From contig OY282460.1 of the NCBI GenBank assembly GCA_958296295.1, positions 1,054,001-1,118,000 on the forward strand: a stretch of DNA of 64,000 nucleotides, read 5' to 3'. Position numbers and translations under genes: made by a program. The notes beneath the pieces are model-generated. The model searched no databases and was not told the DNA's origin. It worked only from the letters and a program-made list of their open reading frames with translations. Shown piece by piece: positions 7,137 through 15,738 of the stretch (positions are counted from its first letter, which is position 1; each line of letters begins with the position of its first letter). Origin of the DNA: an uncultured Pseudomonadales bacterium (GTDB lineage Bacteria > Pseudomonadota > Gammaproteobacteria > Pseudomonadales > Azotimanducaceae).

Positions 7137-10100
7137 CTACGCCACCATGCGCTCCCTTCGAGATGCCGCCGTCTCGGCCGCCGAATCCGTCGCCTTGCCT
7201 TTCGCGGGTTTCGGAAACAGCTGGGCGAACAGGCGACCCCTGCGTTTGGACGCGATGCCGGCCGCCGCTTCTTTGACCGGGCCGAAACCCTTGACGGTTG
7301 CCGGCAGGCGCATCAGGGCCAGCGCGGTGTCGAAGTTGGCCGCGTTGAGGCGCGGCAACAAGGCGTCCAGATCCGTCTCGAAACACGCCCGCAGCCGCCG
7401 TTCGAGTTTCCGGTCCGCCGTCAGCCGGAATGGGTCCAACACGGTGCCGCGCAAGCGCTTCAACTTGGCCAGCAGGCGCAGCGCAGGGAAGGCGACGGCG
7501 TGCGGGGCGGCGATCTTGCGGGGACGGCCTTGGGCGTCGGACAGGAAAGTCCAAGTGGGCGCAAAGTGGTAGGTGAGCTTGGGACGACCGGCGAAGTGAG
7601 CGGCCACTTGGGCGCGAAAGCCGTGACCGGAAGCGTCGTTCCCGCTAGCGCCGGCCACGAACAGACGGGCCACTTCGTATTCGTCCTTCACCGCGAGCAA
7701 CTGGAAGTAGCTTTCCGCCGCTGCTTCGGTGAGCGCCGTGCTGTGCGGGCGCGCCCCCGCTTCGGCTGCGCGCACGCGGGCCACCAGGTTTTCGTAGCGG
7801 CGGGCCAGCGCTTCGTCCTGATAGTCCACCAGATACGCGCGGCGATAGGCGATGCGCTCTTCCAAGGTGCGCGACACCCGAGGAAGCATTGCTTGCGGGC
7901 GCGAGGTTGACGCCGGGGCCGTTTCGGGAAGCGCGGCGGCCCGGCCGTGATGGAAAGCGGAGAGGTTGTCCGCCACCGCCACGCCGTTCAGTTGGATCAC
8001 CTTCTCCAACGCCGCGAGCGTAACCGGCAATGCGCCGAGTTGAAAGGCGAAGCCGAGCAGGAACACGTTGGCGCAGGTGGATGTGCCGAACAGCGCCTTC
8101 GTCGCGGCTTCGGCGTCCACGGGGCGCAGTGTTCGCGTGCGGGCGGCTATCCGCTCGGAGCGCGAAGCCTTGCCATTGGCGTCGGCCGCCGGGATCGATT
8201 CCGGGCTGTTGGCGAGCACGAAGTCCGCGGTCGGGACGATGTGCTTGTTGATCACCGTCGTCGTGCGCGACGGGGAGAGGAGGGCGAGGACGTCGCGGCT
8301 GGCCGCGGTCACTTGGTCGGCGGCGATGAGCAGGTCCGCGCTCGCCGCGGGAACGCGCGTCACCGCATGCCCGGCTTGGGGGTTCGACACGCGCACATGA
8401 CTCACCACGGCGCCCCCCTTCTGGGCGAGACCCGTGGCGTCCATCGTCGATGCGAACTTGCCGTCCAAGTGGGCCGCCGTGCCGACCAGTTGCGACACCG
8501 TGACCACGCCGGTGCCGCCAACTCCGGCGATGAGGATGTTCGCGGTGGCCGGCCGGCCGGTCGGCAAAGGCAAGCGCCGCTTCAGCGACGCCAAGTCCGC
8601 GCTCGCCACTCTGGGCAACTTCGCGCCGCGAAGCGTCACGATGGCCGGACAGAAGCCCGCCACGCAGGCGAGATCCTTGTTGCAGGCGCTTTGGTTGATG
8701 GCGCGTTTCACGCCCAATTCCGTCTCGAGCGGCTCGATGGCGGCGCAGCTCGACTGCCTTGAACAGTCGCCGCAGCCCTCGCACACGGCGTCGTTGATGA
8801 ACACCCGCACGTCCGGGTCCGGGGCGAGATCGCGTTTGCGACGCCGGCGCAGCTCCGCGGCGCAGGTTTGGTCGTAAATCAGCACGGTGCAACCCGGCGT
8901 CTCGCGCAGTTCGCGCTGCACGGCGTCCAGCGCCTTGCGCGCAGACACGGGAATGCGCCTTGGCAGGCTGCGCGGCCGACGCCGGTGTCTGCCCGGATCG
9001 TCCGCCACGACCCGCACCGCCGAGACGCCTTCCGCCAGCACTTGCGCGGCGATGTTCGCCACCGTGAGCGCGCCGTCCACCGGCTGGCCGCCGGTCATCG
9101 CCACGGCGTCGTTGGCAAGTATCTTGTAGGTGACCGACACGCCGGCCGCAACTGAGGCGCGGATGGCCAGAAGGCCCGAGTGGAAGTAGGTGCCGTCGCC
9201 AAGGTTCACGAACAGGTGCGGTTCGTCGGTGAACGGCGCCTGGCCGATCCAATTGGCGCCTTCGCCGCCCATCTGCGTTGGCAAATGCGTGTCCCGATCC
9301 ATCCACTGCGCCATGTAATGGCAGCCGATGCCGGCACCGGCGCGGCTGCCTTGGGGCACCCGGGTGGAGAGATTGTGCGGACAGCCGGGGCAGTAGACGG
9401 GTAGGCGGGCGACTCTGGAATCCTCGGGCGCGCCTTGGGTCGCCACGCGTGAAGCGCGGACTTCGCGCAGATAGCCCGTGTCCGCATTGCCGCCCAGCGC
9501 GTCGGCGAGAGCCGTGGCCACGGTGGGCACATCCAACTCGCCGATGGCCGGCAACGCTCCGCCGTTCGTCTGGCCCTTGCCGCGGATCTCCAAGCCCTTG
9601 GTGCCGAATAGCAAGGAGCGCAGTTGCTCCTCCACGAACGGGCGCTTCGGCTCCACCACCAGCAACCGTTTCGCGCCTCGGCAGATTTCCTTTGCGAATG
9701 CCGGATTCAAGGGCCACGTCATGCCGAGCTTGACCAGCCGCACGCCGGCATCCGCCAACGCGCGCACCGTGGGGAGGCCGAGTTTGGCGAGCGCTTCTCG
9801 CACATCGGCGTAGGCCTTGCCGGCGGTCACCACCACCAGCCGGGGACGAGCGGGGTTGGCCAGCACGCGGTCTATGCCGTTCGCCGCGGCGAAGGCCGCC
9901 GCGAGACGCAGCCGCATTTTCACTCGCGCTTCCTTTTCGAATGGCGAGTCGGCAAGGCGAATGTGCGGTTCGGCGGTGTGCGGGGGGCGGACGAATTGGT
10001 GTTTGTCGGGTTCCAAGCGCACCGTCATGGCGCTGTCCATCGCGTCCGTCACCGCAACCAGACCGGCCCAGCAACCGGCGTAGCGGGACAACGCCAAGCC

Positions 10101-10718
10101 GAACAAGCCGAAATCCAGCACATCCGCCACATCCGACGGCGCCAACACCGGAATGTCCAAGTCGCGCAGGGCGAACTCGCTGGCGCTCGGCAACGTCGAC
10201 GACTTGCACCCCGGGTCGTCGCCCACGGCGAGCAGCACGCCGCCGTGCGGGCTCGCGCCGGCGGCATTGGCGTGGCGCAAGGCGTCGGAGGAGCGATCGA
10301 GCCCTGGCGCTTTGCCGTACCACAGGCCGAAAACGCCGTCGCGGGTGGCGCCGGGGAACAATCCCACTTGCTGGCTGCCCCACACCGCGGTGGCCGCCAA
10401 CTCTTCGTTGACGCCGGGTTGGAACACGACGCCGAGCGCGTCCAAGTATTCTGACTGCCGCCAGAGTTCGCGATCCAAGCCGCCAAGGGGCGAGCCGCGA
10501 TAGCCGGAGATGAAGCCGCCCGTGTTCAAGCCGGCGCGAATATCCAAGCGCCGCTGATCCAAAGGCAGCCGCGCCAACGCTTGAATGCCGCTTAAGAACG
10601 CCTCGCCGCTCTCGACGCCGTAGCGCATGGCGGCCAGCGAGGATGCGTCCGCGGCTTGCGGCCCCGTGGGCTGGGCATCCAACACCGATGCGGACTCCTG
10701 TAGTAGCGCAACATCCAT
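7137..10718 (-). CDS. Indolepyruvate ferredoxin oxidoreductase, fused IorAB type
   Basis: Product of 1193 residues that oxidatively decarboxylates arylpyruvates from aromatic amino acid breakdown to acyl-CoA, with thiamine diphosphate and ferredoxin. Order of parts: N-terminal pyruvate:ferredoxin-oxidoreductase pyrimidine-binding region (GYRGSPLGGLD), thiamine-binding region (CPGCPHNLSTRVPQGSRAGAG, ANWIGQAP, NLGDGTYFHSG), a 4Fe-4S segment with CEGCGDCSRQSSC and further cysteines (VAGFCPAIV), a gamma domain (IAGVGGTGVVTVSQLVG), and a C-terminal DUF6537-like region (AESYFQLLAVKDEYEVARL). The size fits the fused proteobacterial form. AGGGA precedes the ATG. The divergent Lrp-family gene is its probable regulator. 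Confidence 0.92.
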   Translation of the reverse strand: MDVALLQESASVLDAQPTGPQAADASSLAAMRYGVESGEAFLSGIQALARLPLDQRRLDIRAGLNTGGFISGYRGSPLGGLDRELWRQSEYLDALGVVFQPGVNEELAATAVWGSQQVGLFPGATRDGVFGLWYGKAPGLDRSSDALRHANAAGASPHGGVLLAVGDDPGCKSSTLPSASEFALRDLDIPVLAPSDVADVLDFGLFGLALSRYAGCWAGLVAVTDAMDSAMTVRLEPDKHQFVRPPHTAEPHIRLADSPFEKEARVKMRLRLAAAFAAANGIDRVLANPARPRLVVVTAGKAYADVREALAKLGLPTVRALADAGVRLVKLGMTWPLNPAFAKEICRGAKRLLVVEPKRPFVEEQLRSLLFGTKGLEIRGKGQTNGGALPAIGELDVPTVATALADALGGNADTGYLREVRASRVATQGAPEDSRVARLPVYCPGCPHNLSTRVPQGSRAGAGIGCHYMAQWMDRDTHLPTQMGGEGANWIGQAPFTDEPHLFVNLGDGTYFHSGLLAIRASVAAGVSVTYKILANDAVAMTGGQPVDGALTVANIAAQVLAEGVSAVRVVADDPGRHRRRPRSLPRRIPVSARKALDAVQRELRETPGCTVLIYDQTCAAELRRRRKRDLAPDPDVRVFINDAVCEGCGDCSRQSSCAAIEPLETELGVKRAINQSACNKDLACVAGFCPAIVTLRGAKLPRVASADLASLKRRLPLPTGRPATANILIAGVGGTGVVTVSQLVGTAAHLDGKFASTMDATGLAQKGGAVVSHVRVSNPQAGHAVTRVPAASADLLIAADQVTAASRDVLALLSPSRTTTVINKHIVPTADFVLANSPESIPAADANGKASRSERIAARTRTLRPVDAEAATKALFGTSTCANVFLLGFAFQLGALPVTLAALEKVIQLNGVAVADNLSAFHHGRAAALPETAPASTSRPQAMLPRVSRTLEERIAYRRAYLVDYQDEALARRYENLVARVRAAEAGARPHSTALTEAAAESYFQLLAVKDEYEVARLFVAGASGNDASGHGFRAQVAAHFAGRPKLTYHFAPTWTFLSDAQGRPRKIAAPHAVAFPALRLLAKLKRLRGTVLDPFRLTADRKLERRLRACFETDLDALLPRLNAANFDTALALMRLPATVKGFGPVKEAAAGIASKRRGRLFAQLFPKPAKGKATDSAAETAASRRERMVA

Positions 10719-10829
10719 CCTAAGTCCCTCTAGGTAGGACGGTGGTTGCTTTTTTGCGTTTTTTCGGGGCTAAATCGGGAATGCGTCCGTTGGAACGCAC
10801 TACCTTTAGGATGAAAGGATGAACAGGCG
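10719..10829. promoter_or_regulatory. Divergent control region of the oxidoreductase and Lrp genes
   Basis: The 111-base gap holds two T tracts (around 10750-10764) and an inverted repeat TGCGT-8-ACGCA at 10782-10799. A second, less perfect pair (CTAGGTAGG near 10731 and CTACCTTTAG near 10800) flanks it. Lrp/AsnC proteins bind such partly symmetric A/T-rich sites, so these are candidate operators. Confidence 0.4.
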
Positions 10830-11291
10830 ATGAAAAAGCCAGATCGGGTAGACCGTAGCATCCTCCGCGAGCTGCAAGCCACGGCGGACATCTCGATGCA
10901 AGAACTGGGCGAGCGCGTGGGGATTTCGCACACGCCGGTTTGGCGCCGCGTGCGGCGTTTGCAGGCGCAGGGGCTGATCCGGGCGCGGGTCGCGCTGCTC
11001 GACGCCGAGCAGTTGGACCTTGCGGTGAACGTGTTCGTGAACGTCAGCCTCAAGCGGCACCAGGACAACGCCTTGACGCGCTTCGAGGAATCCGTCCACG
11101 ACATCCCGGAAATCGTGGAGTGCTACACGGTGTCCGGCGAAACGGACTTCCTGCTGCGGGTGGTCGTCGCGGACGTGAGAGCCTACGAGCACCTGCTGAA
11201 GACGACGTTGGTCCACCTGCCGGAAGTGAGCAACCTCACCTCGACGTTCGCCCTTCGGCAGGTGAAGTACACCACCGAGTTGCCGCTGTAG
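10830..11291 (+). CDS. Lrp/AsnC-family transcription regulator
   Basis: Product of 153 residues. The N-terminal winged helix-turn-helix (DRSILRELQATADISMQELGERVGISHTPVWRRVRRLQ, residues 5-43) is followed by the RAM ligand-binding domain (AVNVFVNVSLKRHQDNAL to the TTLVHLPEVSNLTSTFALRQVK segment), typical of amino-acid-sensing feast/famine regulators. It is divergent from the indolepyruvate oxidoreductase gene, so I infer it senses an aromatic amino acid or its keto acid and controls that gene. The ATG at 10830 follows GAACAGGCG, a weak ribosome site; length matches the family. Confidence 0.93.
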   Translation: MKKPDRVDRSILRELQATADISMQELGERVGISHTPVWRRVRRLQAQGLIRARVALLDAEQLDLAVNVFVNVSLKRHQDNALTRFEESVHDIPEIVECYTVSGETDFLLRVVVADVRAYEHLLKTTLVHLPEVSNLTSTFALRQVKYTTELPL

Positions 11292-11315
11292 TAAGGCAGG
11301 AGGTGCCCGGAGCGC

Positions 11316-12125
11316 TCAAGCCGCCGGCGCGGCTTCATCGCCCACCCAGGCCAGAAAGTCGTCCACCGCCTGCCAAATCGACGGGTGGGCGAGGAAGGCG
11401 TTGTGCGGCAGATCGAAGACGTGCAGTTGGCCGCGCTCGCCGAGCAGGCCGGCCATGGCTTCGCTTTCCACGAACGGGATCACGCGGTCCGTCGGCGAGG
11501 CGAACACCAGCGTTCTAGGCAAGTGCGGCGCCGCGGTTTCGGCGCGAAACGGGTGCCGCAACATCCAGCGCACGGGAAAGATGGGGAAGGTGGCGCGGGC
11601 GATGTTCTCCACGCTGCGGTACGGGCTGGACAAAATGACCGCGTCTGGCCGCACTTTCGGCGCGGCGAGCGCTGCCACGCCCGTGCCGAGGCTGGAGCCG
11701 AACAGCACCAGCGGACGATCGGCGAACCGGCTTTTCGCCCAAGCCGCCACGGCCACCGCGTCCTCCACGAGCGCCTGCTCCGAAGGCCGCCCTTCGCTCT
11801 CGCCGTAGCCGCGGTAGTTCACGAGCACGGTCGTGGCCGCACGCTCGGCGAAGGCGTTGACGTGAACGGAAACCTCCTCGGCGTTGCCGCCGAAGTAGAC
11901 GATTACGGCACCCGGCGCGGCCTCGTTCACCACCCAGCCGCGTAGCACCACCTCGCCTCGGTCAATGGCCACCGGCACCGCTTGGGGGTGGTTCGGCAGC
12001 GTGAGCAGCGGCTGCGGGTGGAAGATGAGCTTGTCCTGAATGGCCCACAGGAAAACGCACAGAATCAGGTAGATGGAACCAAGCCCCGCCGCCGCCCGGA
12101 GCGCGATGCCGGCGGCTTCCACCAT
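11316..12125 (-). CDS. Membrane-anchored alpha/beta hydrolase (ABHD13/BEM46-like)
   Basis: Product of 269 residues with an N-terminal transmembrane helix (GIALRAAAGLGSIYLILCVF) then an alpha/beta-hydrolase core. Visible are the oxyanion region VIVYFGGNAEEV, NYRGYGESEGRPSE, the nucleophile elbow LFGSSLGTGVAAL with the catalytic Ser, an Asp in FASPTDRVIPF and the His in LPHNAFLAHP. Substrate unknown; relatives are esterases or lipases facing the periplasm. I start at the ATG at 12125, which places the helix at the N terminus; a longer frame to 12284 gives an Arg-rich extension without support. Convergent with the Lrp gene. Confidence 0.88.
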   Translation of the reverse strand: MVEAAGIALRAAAGLGSIYLILCVFLWAIQDKLIFHPQPLLTLPNHPQAVPVAIDRGEVVLRGWVVNEAAPGAVIVYFGGNAEEVSVHVNAFAERAATTVLVNYRGYGESEGRPSEQALVEDAVAVAAWAKSRFADRPLVLFGSSLGTGVAALAAPKVRPDAVILSSPYRSVENIARATFPIFPVRWMLRHPFRAETAAPHLPRTLVFASPTDRVIPFVESEAMAGLLGERGQLHVFDLPHNAFLAHPSIWQAVDDFLAWVGDEAAPAA

Positions 12126-12339
12126 GCTCAAGGCGAAGGCGCCAAGAGTCCGCGTGTGTGCAACGACGCGGAACCGTGGACGGCGAAGCAGGCATCGCGC
12201 CCGGCGCAGACCGCGGTTTTCGCTAGGTTCAGAATGTCGCGGGCCAAGCCACAACTCGCACGCATGGCCGTGATCGTACACCACGCCCCGCTGGCCGAGA
12301 CCGCTGGGTGGGTGCGCTAGACGCTACATCCGGCAACCA

Positions 12340-12366
12340 TACGTCATAGTTGACGTAAGTTATAAT
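12340..12366 (+). promoter_or_regulatory. Promoter with perfect inverted repeat (operator candidate)
   Basis: TACGTCA (12340-12346) and TGACGTA (12351-12357) form a perfect inverted repeat with a TAGT spacer. A consensus -10 TATAAT follows at 12361-12366, six bases before the ATG at 12373, so transcription would be nearly leaderless unless another start is used. A repressor bound to the repeat would cover the promoter. Confidence 0.5.
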
Positions 12367-12372
12367 TGGCGT

Positions 12373-12561
12373 ATGATGGCTGTTTTGGAGGACTTGCGCA
12401 ATGCGGATCAACCCGGGCGGACGCCTGACGAGAGGTTGCGCGATGTCCTCACGGTTCTAGCCGAAGGCCACTACATCGAGCCGATGAAGAGCGCCGATGG
12501 CATGGTGTACGACTTTCGTTGGCCGCTCGTCAAGAAGTGGTGGAAGGAGAGACGGTCGTGA
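12373..12561 (+). CDS. 62-residue protein coupled to the AAA+/TPR gene
   Basis: Short product beginning MMAVLEDLRNADQ and ending FRWPLVKKWWKERRS. The tail, a hydrophobic strand followed by PLVKKWW, resembles the C-terminal end of winged-helix domains found at the end of some AAA ATPases (pattern ...YRF-SPLLR-WW). It could therefore be a remnant of an upstream ATPase or a free-standing small partner. It has its own promoter-like region and an inverted repeat just upstream. Its TGA overlaps the GTG of the next gene (GTGA) and the Shine-Dalgarno of that gene (AAGGAGA) lies inside it, so the two are translated together. No known family recognised. Confidence 0.55.
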   Translation: MMAVLEDLRNADQPGRTPDERLRDVLTVLAEGHYIEPMKSADGMVYDFRWPLVKKWWKERRS

Positions 12562-15485
12562 GACAAGGCTTCTTGCGCGCTTCACGCTACAGCCCGGGCA
12601 ACATGAACAGCGAGTCCTTGGAGGCCCTCTTCGTCGGGCGCGGCGACGTCATGGAAGATGTGTTGTCCCGCGTCACCACAGCGACACGAACCCAGGAGAA
12701 GCACTATGTTCTTCTGGTCGGGCCAAGGGGTTCGGGGAAAACCCACTTCCTCTCCATCGCCTACTATCGGTTGATGGAGCGGTTGCGCACGGCCAACGCC
12801 AGCGACAGGGTCGCCGTGGCTCTGCTCAAGGAGGAGGAGTGGGGAGTCGCGTCTTTCCTCGACCTCGTCGTGCGGATCTTGAGAGCCCTCGCCGATGAAG
12901 CACCGCAGATCAACGACGAAATCGCCGAGATATACGAGAGGTTCTCGAAAGGTCACACCGATGCCGAGGCATTCGCCGTGGCTCGGCTTCGACGACACAC
13001 CCGGGGCAAGACGCTCCTACTCCTCTGCGAGAACCTGGTGGACCTGTTCGACGGTTTGGGCGACGAAGGGCAGAAGCGGTGGCGAGCCACCATCCAGGAA
13101 GACGGCAACTGGACCATCGTGGCATCTACGCCGTCGCTGTTCTCCGGCGTCACGCTTCAGGACAACCCCTTCTACGGTTTCTTCACCATCCGCGCGTTGA
13201 AGAAGATCGACTTCGAAACCGGGCTCGAACTGCTCGTCAAGAAGGCCGTCCACGAGGGTGAGACGGAACTGGCGGACTTTCTCCGCACGCCTCTCGGCCG
13301 CGCCCGCGTTCGGGCCATACACCATCTCGCCGCCGGCAACCACCGGGCCTATGTCGTTCTGTTCGATTTCCTTGACAAGGAGTCCCTCGAGAACCTCGTC
13401 CGCCCGTTCATGGAAATGGTCGACGACCTGACGCCCTATTACCAAGACCGAATGCGTCAACTCGCCCCAGCGCAGCGCAAGATCGTCGAGTTCCTGTGCC
13501 TCGAAGGCAAGCCCAAGACCATCAAGGACATTTCGATGCCCTGCCTGATGTCGCAGCAAACCTGCGCCAAACAGATTGGCCAATTAGAGACCGCCGGGTT
13601 CGTCAGTCGGACGCGCGTCGGACGCAACACCTTTTGCGAGCTCTCGGAGCCGTTGCTGCGGATATGCATTGAGGTCAAAGACAACAAGACACAGCACTTC
13701 CGTCTGTTCGTCGAGCTCCTTCGCCACTGGTTCACCAACCGTGAACTCGAACGACGGCATGTGGCGTTCCAGCATGGTGACTACCACGCCGGCCTGGATC
13801 GCATTCACGTCGAAGAGGCGATCAGGTGCTCCCTTGCTGATGTTCACGAGCCACTCGTTGATGCGCTGGAGGCTGAAGCAAAGCGATGTTGGGAAGCTGG
13901 CGACTACCGCGGCTTCGCGACGATTCAAGAGACCCTGGTGCAAGCTGGCGGCGGGGCAGACAACTATCGCTTGTGGGTATTGGCTCTCGTGAAGGAGGGC
14001 GACAGCCAAGCCGCGATGGCGGCAGGACGCGAAGGTGCTGCGAAATACCCTGACGAAGCCGATCTCCACTACTGGCTGACGCATGCGCTTTTCGACGAGG
14101 GTCGGTTCGCCGAGGCACTCTCCACCATCGATCGAGCTATCGCCATTGACGGCGCAGATCCCTCCTTTTGTTGCCTTCGTGCCGACGTGCTGCTGATGCT
14201 CGACCGATTCGAGGAGGCGATTCAAGAGGCCCAAGCCGGACTAGACATGGAGCCGGACCACTGGCACGGCTTCAAGCAGATGATCAAGGCAGCGACGTCA
14301 TTGGGCAGACTTGAGGACGCTGAAACCCACGCGAGGGAACTGGTTCGGCTTGCGCCCGCCGAACCGACCGCGTTGCTCGCCGCAACCGAGTTCTACCTGT
14401 CCCAAGAGCGGCCCGACGAAACCCTCGAATTAGCCGACAAAGTACTAGACATCAACGCTGGCGACCAACGGGCGCGCTACTTGCGGGGACTAGCTCTTTT
14501 TGAAGCCGGAGATTATCGGCGGGCGAGCGAGGAGTTGCGACAGTGCGCTTCTCATCGCCCGAACTCCGTATACGCGCACTGCCGTCTGGCCGATGCGCTG
14601 CTCTTTTCAGGCGATTGGGAGGCGGCCGTCGCTGTGGCCGAGCACCTCGTCGAAATCGACCCGACGCACCACCATGCGCACATTGTGCGTGGACAGGCAT
14701 TGATCGAACTGGGCCACCCCGCTCAAGCGATCGCCGCCTTTGATGCACTTCTGACCACGAGCGACTGCCATTTGTTGCTGCTTGCTGCCTCATCCGCTCG
14801 CGAGATGGGCGACTACGCGTCGGCCCACAGATACGTCGAACGGGTCGCTGAACTGCAGCCAAGCAATCGGGAACTCTGGATCGAACGCGTGCAACTGCAC
14901 ATCGACGAAGGTGCCTTCGACGCCGCGGCCGAAAGTGCGGCCAAGATCGATGAGTGTTCCGGCGGCTCGCTTCTGGGCCGCCTGCTTGCCGCGCAGGCGA
15001 TCGCCGCCACCGAGCCTTTGGCGGTGGCGCTTGACTCCCTCGATGCTGTTCTTGAACGCGAAGACTTCGAGAGCGACATAGATCGACACATCGAGGCCAC
15101 CGTGGACATTCTGACCGTTTCCTTACGCAACTTCGGGCCCCGACAACTTCCACAAGGTGTGGCGAAGCTCCGGGACCTCTTGACGGATCGGCTCGAAAGA
15201 CATGTCGGCGGTATTCTGACCGACTTCCTGAAGGCGAATATCAAAGACGGTTTCGCGGGCTCGTTGGGGGATTGGGAACAGGCATTGGAGGGCCTCACCG
15301 CGTCTTTGGCCGACCAGCCTAGCTGCCACATTCCTGTCGAGATGCTCCAGGTGGCGGTTAGGTATTCCAAGACCGGCGACGAGAGGCACTTGTTGAGCTT
15401 GCCACTTGAACAGCGTCAGTTGTTGGAGGCCGAGTTGCCGTCCAGCGGGAGCGCCGATCCTAGCGTCGGCCCACAGGCCCGGTAG
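12558..15485 (+). CDS. AAA+ ATPase with winged helix and TPR repeats
   Basis: Product of 975 residues. Residues 50-63 carry Walker A (LLVGPRGSGKTH, Lys61). A Walker B-like strand is KTLLLLCENLVDLFDG (151-166), where the usual DE is CE followed by Asn, as in some defence-type ATPases. After the ATPase, a winged-helix segment (about 300-375, LAPAQRKIVEFL ... CAKQIGQLETAGFVSR) follows, then a TPR array from about 440 to 770 with repeats such as ADLHYWLTHALFDEGRFAEA and AHIVRGQALIELGHPAQAIA, and a helical C terminus. This STAND-like layout of ATPase, wHTH and TPR sensor occurs in signalling and anti-phage proteins, but I cannot name a described system. The start is the GTG at 12558, overlapping the upstream ORF. 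Confidence 0.82.
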   Translation: MRQGFLRASRYSPGNMNSESLEALFVGRGDVMEDVLSRVTTATRTQEKHYVLLVGPRGSGKTHFLSIAYYRLMERLRTANASDRVAVALLKEEEWGVASFLDLVVRILRALADEAPQINDEIAEIYERFSKGHTDAEAFAVARLRRHTRGKTLLLLCENLVDLFDGLGDEGQKRWRATIQEDGNWTIVASTPSLFSGVTLQDNPFYGFFTIRALKKIDFETGLELLVKKAVHEGETELADFLRTPLGRARVRAIHHLAAGNHRAYVVLFDFLDKESLENLVRPFMEMVDDLTPYYQDRMRQLAPAQRKIVEFLCLEGKPKTIKDISMPCLMSQQTCAKQIGQLETAGFVSRTRVGRNTFCELSEPLLRICIEVKDNKTQHFRLFVELLRHWFTNRELERRHVAFQHGDYHAGLDRIHVEEAIRCSLADVHEPLVDALEAEAKRCWEAGDYRGFATIQETLVQAGGGADNYRLWVLALVKEGDSQAAMAAGREGAAKYPDEADLHYWLTHALFDEGRFAEALSTIDRAIAIDGADPSFCCLRADVLLMLDRFEEAIQEAQAGLDMEPDHWHGFKQMIKAATSLGRLEDAETHARELVRLAPAEPTALLAATEFYLSQERPDETLELADKVLDINAGDQRARYLRGLALFEAGDYRRASEELRQCASHRPNSVYAHCRLADALLFSGDWEAAVAVAEHLVEIDPTHHHAHIVRGQALIELGHPAQAIAAFDALLTTSDCHLLLLAASSAREMGDYASAHRYVERVAELQPSNRELWIERVQLHIDEGAFDAAAESAAKIDECSGGSLLGRLLAAQAIAATEPLAVALDSLDAVLEREDFESDIDRHIEATVDILTVSLRNFGPRQLPQGVAKLRDLLTDRLERHVGGILTDFLKANIKDGFAGSLGDWEQALEGLTASLADQPSCHIPVEMLQVAVRYSKTGDERHLLSLPLEQRQLLEAELPSSGSADPSVGPQAR

Positions 15486-15631
15486 CGTGGTGTGAAGCTC
15501 CTAGCGTTTCCCGTCTCGAGTCGGGCTGTGGCCGTCCGCGTTCGCTATAATCGGTTGCGCCACTTGGCCCGAACGTGTTGGCGATCGCACGGCCGGCCTA
15601 TGCGTGCGGCACGGGAATCTGCAAACGGCTG

Positions 15632-15738
15632 ATGAGAAACGTCAAGACGCTTTCGCTGGTCTTTGGCGCCCGACGCTGCAACCTGAAACAGGAGAACCTG
15701 ACATGAGAAACGTCAAGCCGCTTTCGCTGCTCTTTGGC
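15632..15738 (+). repeat. Imperfect 36-bp direct repeat covering the TonB receptor start
   Basis: Bases 15632-15667 and 15703-15738 match at 34 of 36 positions with a 71-base offset. The second copy is the true start of the receptor. The first copy gives a 24-codon reading frame that begins MRNVKTLSLVFG and ends in a TGA overlapping the receptor ATG (ATGA). It is either a fossil tandem duplication or a translational leader. Confidence 0.8.

Noticed and set aside
7645..10383. Very long alternative frame inside the indolepyruvate oxidoreductase gene
   Set aside because: Arg/Ala/Gly-rich shadow caused by high GC; the other frame has all the family motifs.
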